In this document: positions 45,600 through 56,309 of the stretch, piece by piece
Layout: every line of letters starts with the position of its first letter
Numbering within the stretch: position 1 is the stretch's first letter
Source: Lytechinus pictus
Taxonomy: Eukaryota; Echinodermata; Echinoidea; Temnopleuroida; Toxopneustidae
Direction: 5' to 3'
DNA length: 64,000 nt
Assembly (NCBI RefSeq): GCF_037042905.1
Contig: NC_087245.1
Location: forward strand, 7,393,501 to 7,457,500
Program-made: the position numbers and the translations under genes
The notes under the pieces: generated by a model
Databases searched by the model: none
What the model was told of the DNA's origin: nothing
The model's input: only the letters and a program-made list of their open reading frames with translations

Positions 45600-45725
45600 T
45601 TGTAGTTGCAAATGAGCAGGCGATGGCCTGATGATGATGATTATGATTGTGAATGATGGTGGTGGTGATGATGATGATTGTGATGGTAAATTGGGTGATG
45701 ACTGATGGTAGTGACGATGGTAAAT
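45600..45725 (+). repeat. Imperfect (GAT)n/(GGT)n microsatellite
   Basis: Runs of GATGATGATGATTATGATTG and GGTGGTGGTGATGATGATGA are seen directly. Confidence 0.85.
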
Positions 45726-45846
45726 TAAGTGAATTACAAATGTGTTTTGCCTGAAAAGGGCATTTAGCCTCTTGCCTTACAGTGCACTCGGAGGGGGGGG
45801 GGTGGAACCTCTATTACTTCCTTGATAAAATTGCCCTATGTGTTGG

Positions 45847-46180
45847 CATGGGCGGAAATCTGTCCCCAAAGGTAGGGGGACCAGGGCCTGGAAAATTTGA
45901 CAAGCGTAAGGTAATTTTAACCCAAAAAAAATATTTGACAAGTATTAAAAAAAAAGGTTTTCACCCAAAATGTTAAGGTAATTTTATCCCCAAAATTTGA
46001 CAAGCAAAAAAAAAAGGTTTTCACCCAAAATGTAAGGTCATTTTAGTCCAAAATACTAAGTATATTATTTCAATTGTGAAGTGATTTTTTTTTCTCCATC
46101 ATAACAGACCAACAATAGTAGGGGGACATTTTATATTATGTCCCCCTACTATTTTTGGTCGGGGGATGCTTTCTGCCCAT
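45847..46180. mobile_element. Short TIR element with 9-bp TSD, copy 2
   Basis: Same family as 187-516: ATGGGCGGAAATCTGTCCCC at the left, TTTCTGCCCAT at the right. ATGTGTTGG is duplicated at 45838-45846 and 46181-46189. The interior repeats TTTTCACCCAAAATGT and the AGTAGGGGGACA palindrome. Confidence 0.9.
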
Positions 46181-46189
46181 ATGTGTTGG

Positions 46190-46675
46190 TGTTGTCTTCA
46201 AGCGATTAAATTTTTTTGTAAGGGATATTTTTTATTCTCTTCAACAAACAAAATCATTTCTAGGGGAAGATATTCATATACATGTTTAAAACTCTACAAA
46301 AATTAAGAGTTGTAATTATAACACCAGAATGGAACTACACAAACAATTTTCTTTTTTTCCGTACGAATATAGCTTACATGTTAGCTTTTCATATTCACTT
46401 ACTGTATCAGAAATCCCCTTTTCTCAACTTCCATTTCCACGAAACATACTTCTACTTTAGGTAGAAACTTAATTTGATGTCCATTTTTTGGTTTCCCCTT
46501 CCCCCAAACCAAGAAAAAGTTCCACCGCCCCTGATCCCAAATGCGTCCTGTCATGATGCCCCCACCCCTTTCAACTATGCTCCTCAGCCCATGTGATGAT
46601 GATTGATTAAAGGGATACTGACATCTGATCGGTATAAATATTGGTGTTTGTAGAATCAGTGACGATGAAGATGAT
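46190..46675. other. Gene-free stretch
   Basis: Nothing recognised. Confidence 0.5.
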
Positions 46676-46892
46676 TAAAGGACAAGTCCACTAACAGAAA
46701 GCAGATTTGAATAAAAAGATGCAGGAAAGATGTACATAAAACTGTTTTGTGAAATTAAGCGAAACTTTAAAATGTCATAATTTTTTTATTTAATTTTATA
46801 TCAAATTTTGGTGAAATATTCAGCATTGGGCTAGTTTGATTTTTCTATATTTTATTCAAATCAACATTTTCTGGGGTGGACTTGACCTTTAA
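46676..46892. mobile_element. Internally deleted copy of MITE family 1
   Basis: TAAAGGACAAGTCCACTAAC at the left and GGGGTGGACTTGACCTTTA at the right are good TIRs. The central part is shortened to about 217 bp. Confidence 0.85.
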
Positions 46893-47600
46893 TGATTGTT
46901 TTGTCAGATGATTACTGATTGATCATTGGTCCCTATCCTGATCACGACGATCCCACAACCGCTGAGCCAGGATTTTATTTTGGAGGGGACGGTCAGTCCA
47001 CGCGAAGTTTGCTCCCTAAGTAGTGGATGCAGGGAGTTGGAGAGTGACCCCCCCCCCGCAAAGCTTTCGATGTTTTTTTCAAATCAAGTGTTCCTCAATC
47101 GTCTCTAGTATCTTCATCACCTCAATATTCAATCGATTTTGCTGTGATTATGAAACTCGTATGCGGAAGAAATTGTGAATGCTCTAAAAAGGCATAAGAT
47201 GGAAAAAAAATTAAAATCTTCCCTCGCGGAAGCTCAAAAGTCAGTTTTATCAAATTTTCAGAAAACAAAAAGACATTCGTGAAATATTTAATGCCTCCCT
47301 TGGTAGGATTAGTTTTGATTGCAAAACAATGAGTCGCATTAAACATCTTTAAATCGAGGAGGAGATGTTGGGTATATTATGCAGAGAGAATATATAAATA
47401 TACAGATGCATCATCAAATTTTTAACGACCCATGGAAATATCTTTTGTACCCGCTTTAAATAAATTGATTTTTCTAAATTAAAAAAATAGAGCGCCAAAA
47501 TTGGAAACAGAATGCAAGGATCGAGGACCCCCCCCCCCCTTTCAAGCGAATTGCGGATTATAAAGGAGACAAGTCATATATAAAAAATGAAACAATTGTG
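46893..47600. other. Gene-free stretch
   Basis: Holds poly-C tracts at 47050-47057 and 47528-47538. No gene seen. Confidence 0.5.
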
Positions 47601-47604
47601 ATTT

Positions 47605-47998
47605 CATGTAATGATTCTCTTCACTGGCTTCCTTTTAAACAGAGAATTGCGTTCAAATTACTCTTGATTGTCTACAAAACACTGAATAAACAGGCTCCAC
47701 AGTATTAGAGCACTAAGGTCGGCCAGTGATCACCTTCGCCTCACATATTCATTAACTCGTGCATTAGCTGGTGACAGAACTTTTACGGTGTCGGCTTCAA
47801 AATCCTGGAACGACCTGCCACTAATAATTAGACAGTCTACAACATTAGCAATTTTCAAAAAGTCATTAAAAACTCATCTCTTTCGTACTTTGTAGTTTTT
47901 AAAATATTACATTTAATTAATTCATTGTAAGCGCTTTGGGCCTAATGGGAAAAGCGCAGTACAAATAATAAGTAATAATAATAATAATAATAATAATA
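47605..47998 (+). pseudogene. C-terminal fragment of a LINE ORF2 with (TAA)n tail
   Basis: Translation begins DSLHWLPFKQRIAFKLLLI and then, after a deletion and stop near 47706, continues RALRSASDHLRL, SWNDLPLIIRQST and FKKSLKTHLFRTL before a stop at about 47895. This is the end of a CR1/Rex-like non-LTR pol protein. The tail after AAGCGCTTTGGGCC is (TAA)n at about 47972-47998. It is 5'-truncated and broken. Confidence 0.85.
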
Positions 47999-48190
47999 GC
48001 AAAAAGGAAACTGTGACATCATCAGCCCACCTAATGAATATATTTATGATGACGTGCATATAGAACTATTTTCACAAAATACTGCTTAACTTTAAAATTC
48101 AATAACTCCGCTATTTGTTATCCGATTTTGATGAAATTTTCAGCATTTTTCATTTTGAATTTTACTCTATTTATTTAGCTTTAAATATTT
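47999..48190. mobile_element. Half copy of MITE family 1
   Basis: TGTGACATCATCAGCCCACC, ACTGCTTAACTTTAAAATTC and TTATCCGATTTTGATGAAAT keep the right-half order. The end is lost. Confidence 0.7.
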
Positions 48191-48367
48191 TCAGCCTATT
48201 CCTTTTGTATGATTTAGAAGCTTTAATGAAGTTCAAAATTTATCATTAAGGGCGCAACAAACATGATAAAAGATTGTGTGCAAGGGATATGAAATGAAAT
48301 TTCGCCAGTTTTTACACAATCGACTTTTTTTTTTTCAATAGTACCTGCTTTTTTGAATGGGTATATA

Positions 48368-50350
48368 CAGTGCGTATCAAAAAAAGTTTACACTTAGAAA
48401 AAATCCTACAAAATTATACATTTGTAATATCCTGAGAATTTTTCCACATTTTAACATTGGTACAGATCCATTTAAGCAAATGACGATATAACTGTCGAAA
48501 AATATTTCCGCTTGAGTGAGCACCACTTACTTTTGAAAAGTTAGTGAAAAATGATTTGCGCAGAACTTTTAAATAGTTATGCGAATAAAAGTAGACCTTA
48601 ATCATTAAGAACACATGGAATTTAGCTAGTAAAATTGATTTGAGATATCTTTTACCTTTTAAAACTGTTCCTTGCCCAGAACACTTCGAAGAGTGCATTG
48701 AGCCTCACCCCACTCCCCCACACACCGAGGCCATCGAGACGATATTTGCCTTACACTGAGCTGTGATTTACATGAAATGGCATAGGCTTGATTTTCATTT
48801 TGTTAATCATTGTCAAGCTTGGGAAAAGTGTGGAGAAACAAGTATTAAATGAAATATGAAATGTAAACCCACTTTAAATTATAACAAGTGGAACGCCTCT
48901 GGCAGTCTCGCCTGCATTACGCGAGTTAATATAGCAGCAGTGCTAACTTTGAAAACTACTATAAAATAATCATTCACAAAAACACCATTCATATAATGAC
49001 ATAATACCACGTTCATTGACCATAAATGACATTTGAACGGTGACTTAAGACTTGTCAACTACACCCATGTCCACATTTCATTCACTCTATCTATAAACTT
49101 TCAAAGTTATGATGGCAATCCAACAATTACCCCAACATGGCCTAAGTTTATTGACCTTAACTGACCTTTGACCTTGGTTTTGTGACCTGAAACTCACAGG
49201 GGATGTTCAGTGATACTTTATTACTCAGTTATATATCCCAAGTTTTATGAACTAGATCCATAAACTTTCAGAGTTAGGATGGTAATTTAACAAATACCCC
49301 CAACACGGCCAAAGTTCATTGACCTTAAATGACCATTGACCATGGTCATGTGACCTGAAACTCGCACAGGATATTCAGTGGTACCTGATTAACCTAATCA
49401 TATGTCCAAGTTTCATGAACTAGATCCATAAATTTTCAAAGTTATGATAATAATTCACCAAATACCCCCAACTTGACCAAAGTTCATTGACCCTAAATGA
49501 CCTTTGACCTGAAACTTGAGCAGGATGTTCACTAATACTTGATTAACCTTATGCCCAAGTTTCATGAACTATAGGTCCATATACTTTCTAAGTTATGATG
49601 TCATTTCAAAAACTTAACCTGAACAAGATTTTGAAAATAATTCTCCCAACATGGTCAAAGTTCATTGACCCTAAATGACCTCTGACCTTGGTCATGTGAT
49701 CTGAAACTCAGGCAGGATGTTCAGTAATACTTGATTAACCTTATGTTTAAGTTTCATGAACTAGGTCCATATACTTTCTAAGTTATGATGTCATTTCAAA
49801 AACTTAACCTTAGGTTAAGATTTGATGTTGACGCCGCCGCCGTCGGAAAAGCGGCGCCTATAGTCTCGCTCTGCTATGCAGGCGAGACAAAAACTTAGTG
49901 AAAAAATATTGGAGATGTCTGATATAAACTTTTGTTCAGATTCAGTTATGTCCTCAGAGTCAGCTGGCACAAAAAGGGTAATGGTTGTGCTTAATAAAAG
50001 TGTTGAAATGTCAATTTGGGTGGCAAAATTGTTAAAAAATGCTTGAATGTATCCGTTTTATTTCAATTGACTAAAAGTGCAAGGAAAATGTATGAGAAAT
50101 ATTTCGCAGGTAAGTTTGATTTCGGCCTTACCCCTTGACACAGCGTGAAAACGAGCATTTCTGCGAGCTTTACAAAAATGGGCAGTGCTCACTCAAGTGT
50201 AACATTCTGTCAAAACCTTTACTTTCATTGAATAGATGAGACCCAAACCCAAGATTAGGCCTATATGTGAAAAAATACCCACATGTTGTATATTTTTTTA
50301 ATTCCCATGCAGGGCTTTTTCAAAGTGTAAACTTTTTTTTTATACGCCCG
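48368..50350. mobile_element. Mariner-like TIR element (CAGTGCGTAT, AAAGTTTACACTT)
   Basis: CAGTGCGTATCAAAAAAAGT and TTTACACTT at the left are mirrored by AAGTGTAAACTTTTTTTTAT and ACGCCCGGTAC at the right, with TA at both outer edges. Subterminal CTTGAGTGAGCAC and GTGCTCACTCAAG also pair. A second element (48891-49887) is nested inside. No transposase. Confidence 0.8.
48891..49887. mobile_element. GTCTCGCCTGCAT TIR element packed with AGGTCA-type tandem repeats
   Basis: GTCTCGCCTGCATTACGCGAG at the left corresponds inversely to CTCGCTCTGCTATGCAGGCG, AGAC at the right. Between them are about five units of 150-165 bp carrying AAAGTTCATTGACC, TAAATGACCTTTGACC, CATGTGACCTGAAACTC, GGATGTTCAGT and TCCAAGTTTCATGAACTA. 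TGACCTTTGACCT (49163 and 49498 regions) is a DR1 nuclear-receptor site as read. GCCGCCGCCGTCGG lies near the right end. Confidence 0.8.
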
Positions 50351-51725
50351 GTACTATAGCCTTCTTGTATCTCTAGCAATGAGCGGGAGAAGGAGCCTAA
50401 AGGGAACTTTTGGCAGCCGCACACCAAGCTAGGGCGGAAATTTTATGTGTGATCAATTTGAAAGAAAAAAAAAAGACGACTTCTAGCTCATACTTCGGTG
50501 TATTTTATACTTTAATTCCATGCTCGAATGTACAGTTTAATACTTGGTGGCAAGATATTGCTAAAAAAAGCCATGAAAAAGGAGTAGCGAAAGTTTGTGG
50601 GAAATATCCGGCCTGCCACCCCTCCCTGCCAACGGCAACACAAAAATAGGTATAGTGCATCTAATTTTGCAGAGCAGTAAAAGCCAGTAATGGACATTCT
50701 ACATTGATCGATGAACACGGCCTTAGTCCTACAACATCGTTAGAGTAAACGAAACTAAACTAAACTTGAGGGAATAATAATAATAGTCATTTTGCTTTTC
50801 GCGGAGCCTTAAAAATAAAAGAAAAACTTTTCGTCAAGTTGGATTTTTATTGATTTGAGGGGGAATGAAAAACATCACGAAGCTACCTTTCTTCCCTTTT
50901 TCCCCTTCGCTTTTCTCCAAGTTTCCCCTGCGATCCCCTTCTCTTTATTCTTATCAAACTAAACCCTTTTTTAAAATTTGGAATGGAAATGTATCTAGTT
51001 GATAATCTCTTATACAATTTGTGTCATTTGAATCAAAATATTATTTAAAATTGAAAAGAAAATAAGAAAATTCGAATGCTAGTTTCAATTACTGTATACT
51101 CTATATATGGTTTAAAATTTAGAACGGGCAAGCTAAATCTCCCGTTTGTGAATACGGGTCATTCGGTTGCCAAAGGTGTTTAATTTTTTTCTGGGGGTCC
51201 CCATGTATGCTCCTTCCTCGGAGACTAATAAATCTAAAAGCAAATTAGTGTATATTGAATTATGGTTTCTTACCATCTGCATCAACCATGAAATTACCAA
51301 TAACCACTGCAATCGTTGAAAAAGGAATGTGAGATGAGGGAGCACTCCCCATAGGATACGGATTCAAGACATTATTCTTCATGCAAAATTAGCTAAACAT
51401 AACTTAGTTTTACAAAAACAAAGCCAAAGATACTGATCTAGATCTATTAACGATTGGCAGTATAAGTTGTGCAGCGGATGATATTTTTTTTTTTTTGGGG
51501 GGGGGGCAGCCGGGATCAAGCACATTTTCCAAAATTTTCAAAACTTCTTTAATGCAAAATCATACTTGTGCTGAAATTGCTTTTGATGTACCGGTAAAGT
51601 TAGCTAGCCTTAGCTAAATTCATATTTGCAAAAGTGTTGATTTGGCAAATCATTAAGTTGCGTGGCTCTAAAAGTATTTCCCTCGGATTTCCCGAGCTGC
51701 ACTAAGGCTCATGCCATCGCGGTAC
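50351..51725. other. Gene-free stretch
   Basis: Short open frames at 50410-50718 and 51133-51345 lack any recognisable domain. A T-run joined to a G-run lies at 51486-51507. Confidence 0.5.
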
Positions 51726-54042
51726 GCGAAATTATTTTTCCCACCGAGTTCTGGACCAACATATGAATATTCATGACTTGCGTCTTCGGATTGAGAGTAC
51801 GCATGCGCGTGGACTTGGCCTCGACCAGTGCCGATCGTAAGCATTCACGTTTAGTTGCTCAGAATGAATTAGCATCGTCAAATTACCGGTACCCTTACAT
51901 AGTTACATAGGCCTTATAGGCTTAGATCTATATATACATCCAATTCTTAAACACTTATCAAACTAGCTGCCATTAATGGCAAGACATGTGCTAGGGTAGG
52001 GCTAGCTTAGGCTAGCGCATTAACTTTACCTCAAATCTGGACCTGTCTAATGCCTAATACTAATAGGAATAGCCGACTAATGCCATGGGTAACTTAGAAC
52101 TTGTTAATTCTGAACTTTAATTGATTAGATTCCTATCCTGTTCATATTCTTTATAAGGCGCTATGAATGTCCAGTTGTTAGGTTGGAAAATAAAAAACTT
52201 TCAGCTCGCGCTTCGCGCTCGCATTCATTGTTTAGATTCTTATTCCGTTCATTATTAAGTGCTAAGAATTTCCAGTTTTTAGGTTGGAAATCAAAAACTT
52301 TCAGCTCGCGCTTCACGCTCGCATTAATTGTTTAGTTTCCTATCTTGTTCATATTCTTTTTAAAGTGCTATGAATGTCCAGTATTTAGGTTGGAAAAAAG
52401 TCAGCTCGCGCTCGCATCTATTATTTATTTAAATTCTTATCCTGTTCATGATTTGAAAAATGTGTTACGAATGTCCAGTTTTTAGGTTGGAATATCAAAA
52501 ACTATCAGCTTGCGCTTCGCGCTCACATTAATTGATTAGATTCCTATACTGTTCATATTCTTTTTAAAGTGCTATGAATGTCCAGCATTTAGGCTGGAAA
52601 ATCAAAAACTTTCAGCTCGCGCTCGCATCTATTATCTAGTTAAATTCCTATTCTGTTCATGATTTGAAAAAGTGTTACAAATGTATAGTTTTTAGGTACT
52701 TCCTATCCTGTTCTTAATTTGAAAAATCGTTACGAATGTCCAGTTTTTAGGTTGGAAAATAAATATTAGCTTATTTGCCATGGTTTAATAATTATGTCTA
52801 GTCCGTATACAAAACCAGTCCTAGATCTAAAAAAAAATTATCTTAGTTCTAGTCTAGTCTCTATATCTAGACTCTGATCTACGCTGTATCAGCATGGAAC
52901 TACTAGTGTACCAAGGGGGGGGGGGGGAAGACTGTCCCTCTGACGAGTCACAACTGATTCAGGGGACGTGCCCCCTTTGAGAAGCCAAATTATTAATGTA
53001 ATTTGTAATGTGAAAATGCAATGAAAAAGACGTATGTCCCCTTTTTTTAACATGAAGATCTTTTTTTTTTTTTTTTTTGCTTGTCAATTTTTTTTTCAGC
53101 TAAGAAATCCATAATTTGGGGTGAAGACCCTTTTTTTTTTTTTGGGGGGGGGGGCTTGTCACATTTTTTCGCGGACGAAATATCCTCTAAAAAATTTGCC
53201 CCCCTTTTGGAAAATCCTAGGTACACCAGTGCGTGCATGGAACGTATTCTAACGTCAGGCACAAATTAACGTCAGTGATCTTGATCCCCGTCTTCACCCA
53301 AAAAAAAAAATTGACAAGAAAAAAAAAAGATCTTCACGTTCAAAAGAGGGGACATACGTCTTTTTTCGTTGCATTTTGACATTACAAATTATTAATTTGG
53401 CTTCTCAAGGGGGGGGGGGCACGTCCCCTGGATCAGTTGTGACTCGTCAGGGGGGCAGTCTGCCCCCCCCCCCCCGCCCCTTTGGTACACTAGTGGTTCC
53501 ATGCTGATAGCGCGTAGATCAGAGTCTAAATCTAGAGACTAGACTAGAACTAAGATATTTATTTTAGATCTAGGACTGGTTCTGTATACGGACTAGACAT
53601 ATTAAACCATGGTAAATAAGCTAATATTGGTCCAAACCTAATCAAACGTGAAGTTCGGAATTAACAAGTTCGAAGTTAACCATGGCATTAGTCGGCTATT
53701 CCTATTAGTATTAGGCATTAGACAGGTCCAGATTTGAGGTAAAGTTAATGCGCTAGCCTAAGCTAGCCCTACCCTAGCACATGTCTTGCCATTAATGGCA
53801 GCTAGTTTGATAAGTGTTTAAGAATTGGATGTATATATAGATCTAAGCCTATAAGGCCTATGTAACTATGTAAGGGTACCGGTAATTTGACGATGCTAAT
53901 TCATTCTGAGCAACTAAACGTGAATGCTTACGATCGGCACTGGTCGAGGCCAAGTCCACGCGCATGCGTACTCTCAATCCGAAGACGCAAGTCATGAATA
54001 TTCATATGTTGGTCCAGAACTCGGTGGGAAAAATAATTTCGC
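51726..54042. repeat. Large inverted duplication (palindrome), arms to ~1.4 and ~0.76 kb
   Basis: The left arm 51726-53130 pairs with the right arm 53286-54042 in inverse order. Landmarks are GCGAAATTATTTTTCCCACC / GGTGGGAAAAATAATTTCGC, GTACGCATGCGCGTGGACTT, GGTAGGGCTAGCTTAGGCTA, CTAATACTAATAGGAATAGC, CTAGTCCGTATAC, and CGTATGTCCCCT then GAAGATC near the centre. Mismatches are scattered throughout. The left arm has about 600 bp more, a satellite block absent from the right arm. Confidence 0.9.
52150..52745 (+). repeat. Satellite block unique to the left palindrome arm
   Basis: Six or seven units with cores such as CAGCTCGCGCTTCGCGCTCG (near 52200, 52302, 52402, 52507, 52614) and AAGTGCTATGAATGTCCAG linkers. 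The right arm keeps only a short GATTAGGTTTGG junction. Confidence 0.9.
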
Positions 54043-54158
54043 TACCGGTACCTGTCCAGTACTAGCTACCGGTATACCGTAGCGTACGTAGCTATGATAT
54101 GTGTAGATGATGATGATCGGGCGGCGTACATTCGGACGTAGAATTTGAACAAGGTAAT

Positions 54159-54219
54159 ATGTTCGAAGACTTCGGGATGCGGGAGGGACTTATTTTGAGC
54201 TCAGTATTACTTTTTACAG
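54159..54219 (+). CDS. Candidate first coding exon with signal-peptide-like sequence
   Basis: An ATG at 54159 (a second in-frame ATG at 54177) opens a frame reading MFEDFGMREGLILSSVLLFT and ends in ACAG|GTGAGT, a consensus 5' splice site (intron from 54220, phase 1). From the second Met the peptide has a basic start and a hydrophobic core (LILSSVLLFT), as in secreted or membrane proteins. The surrounding 54050-54470 is richer in CG than its flanks, as near a promoter. No downstream exon is proven. An acceptor-like site at 57407 followed by about 51 in-phase open codons is possible but unsupported by homology. Confidence 0.35.
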
Positions 54220-56119
54220 GTGAGTATTTTCTGAATCTGTATGGAGTTTATCCTAAATCTAACCCACGTTCTGATTTTCCTCAGCTAAGCATAAGTCTAA
54301 ACTAAGTAAGGCAAGAGCAGCCGGTAGTTTATCAAGCGCCGGAATCATGGGAATTGAGTGGCGCGTGTCGACTCCGGTGCTGGAGCTGAGCTGGACATCC
54401 GCGGTGTAGCGGATCGATCCGTCGGGAGCTGCGATGGATGGGGCTGTCGCTGGGCAGGGTAGGGGGTGGGGTCAGGTGTCCGGACACTTTATAATTTTGA
54501 AGCCTTCTTTTTTGTCCTTGGATTACACTAAAACTATGAATTCAAAAGTTGTAATCATCTTCTCTTTTGTTCTCTATGATATTTCCCAACATTTTGTTCT
54601 AAAAATTGATGAAAGTAAAAACTTTGCTTGTAAATTTTTCCAAATGACTTTGAAATTGATCGTCCGGAGGCGGAGGTCCAGACACACAACAACTGGATAT
54701 ACAATACTATACCGGTATGTAGCAGAACAATTTCAAGAGTTCAAATCCGGCTGCCATTAAACTCGAGTTCGATTTCCATCCAACAGTTAGAAGAGGGAAG
54801 CTGGCTACTCTAACTGTTATTACAAGACATGAAAGAAGTGGAGTGCTATTAATATTTATGATGGAGCCAAGTTTTGGTAATGACAGCAATATCCATGATA
54901 TGATAAAGACCATTGTGATTTGTGTTTTTTTTTAATGACAGGCCATGGCATTCGGTAAGAAATTCATATGTAGATCTAGGTCTACATTTTTTATTATGCC
55001 AAAATTTTTATGAGGTTTTAAAACGCTTATTCAAATATTCTTGCGAATAAAAGGAACAATATCTCCTGATATAAAATTATGTTCAATTTATTAATTATTG
55101 TGTAGACATGTCACATAGGGCTCACCATCAATCACATCATACTAGAAGAGATTTCATGTTTTCATGACATCTGAATTGCATGTCAACCAAATAGCAAAAT
55201 ACAGGAGAATCTCAAAGTCAAAGTGATTTATTAATAGTGCAATATTTTTTTGTGGTGCAGACTACACTGCTGCTTTTCTCAATGTGGAACAGATTGCCCT
55301 TCCCCATTGCTTTTACCATTGTCAGACATTGTCCTCTATCAGTATCACTGTAGGCCATTTGACAAACCATGCATGCAAGCAATCCACCTCTATTTGGGTA
55401 CTTGTAAATAGTGCAACTCCTTAGCCATAGACTGATAAAGGTATAGGCTTTCTACATCATTATTCCTAATTTTAATGGGCATATTAACCAGCAGCCTGAA
55501 TAGTCCCACCTCAAATCCTAAACTGCTCATATCTGGCCAGGATCATTATCCATAATAATGCAACTTTCTGAGCTGTGCAGTCTTGTAATATAGCAGCATA
55601 GGCACACTTTAGTGATAACTCGCTATCCATGCATACATTCATTTTGCAATTATCATGTTACCAAGTAGCAAAACAGGTAATTTCTTCTCAAAAAACATCA
55701 AGTTTAAACACAAATTACAGAATGATGAGCTATTTTATACCATGTTTTCCAATATTAATATCAAAATATATATTATAAGACTAGCTATTTATAACACACA
55801 GTGTTGTTTAGATCGATCCTCATTTGAATGTCAGAATTCCTTTAACCTCAATATTAACCAATGAGTTTTAATTGGCTGTGTCTGTATGACTACATGTATG
55901 TTCCACTGAAACTAAGACAGAGGTTAAAGCTGAATGACAGTAGTTGCAGTAAAATACTGATTTCGTGAGAAAGTCTGCAAAACCAAGGTTAAGTATTACT
56001 ATATCATCGTGGATCTAGATCTGGTACAGTTACATAAACTGAACTTTGTGAAATCATAATATCTAAGCTAAAAACGATCACACTGAAGATCGCCAACACA
56101 GATAGGCACACGTGGGACA
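54220..56119. other. Intron or intergenic DNA
   Basis: The CG-richer part extends to about 54470. An open frame at 54434-54760 has no domain. Beyond that the text is AT-rich with nothing recognised. Confidence 0.4.
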
Positions 56120-56309
56120 GTGTATTATTATTGCTGAAATAGGAAGTGACAGAATCCGCGCTTATTTCTGAGCAATTACACAATTTCTTCCAGAATCCTT
56201 TGGCACATATTTTTTATTCATACAAACAGACACTTTGGTGATCATTATATTAAATTCTGTAAAAAGTCATTTTGAGATTGTCCCCACAACTGGAATTTAC
56301 CTTTAAGCC
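56120..56309 (-). mobile_element. Dispersed ~190-bp repeat, copy 1 (inverse of the window end)
   Basis: GAATCCGCGCTTATTTCTGA, CAATTTCTTCCAGAATCCTT, TTTATTCATACAAACAGACA and TGGAATTTACCTTTAA are the reverse complement of 63806-64000. Confidence 0.85.

Noticed and set aside
54434-54760. 108-codon plus-strand open frame as a gene
   Set aside because: No domain. It lies just after the candidate first exon, in what would be intron, and its composition matches non-coding DNA.
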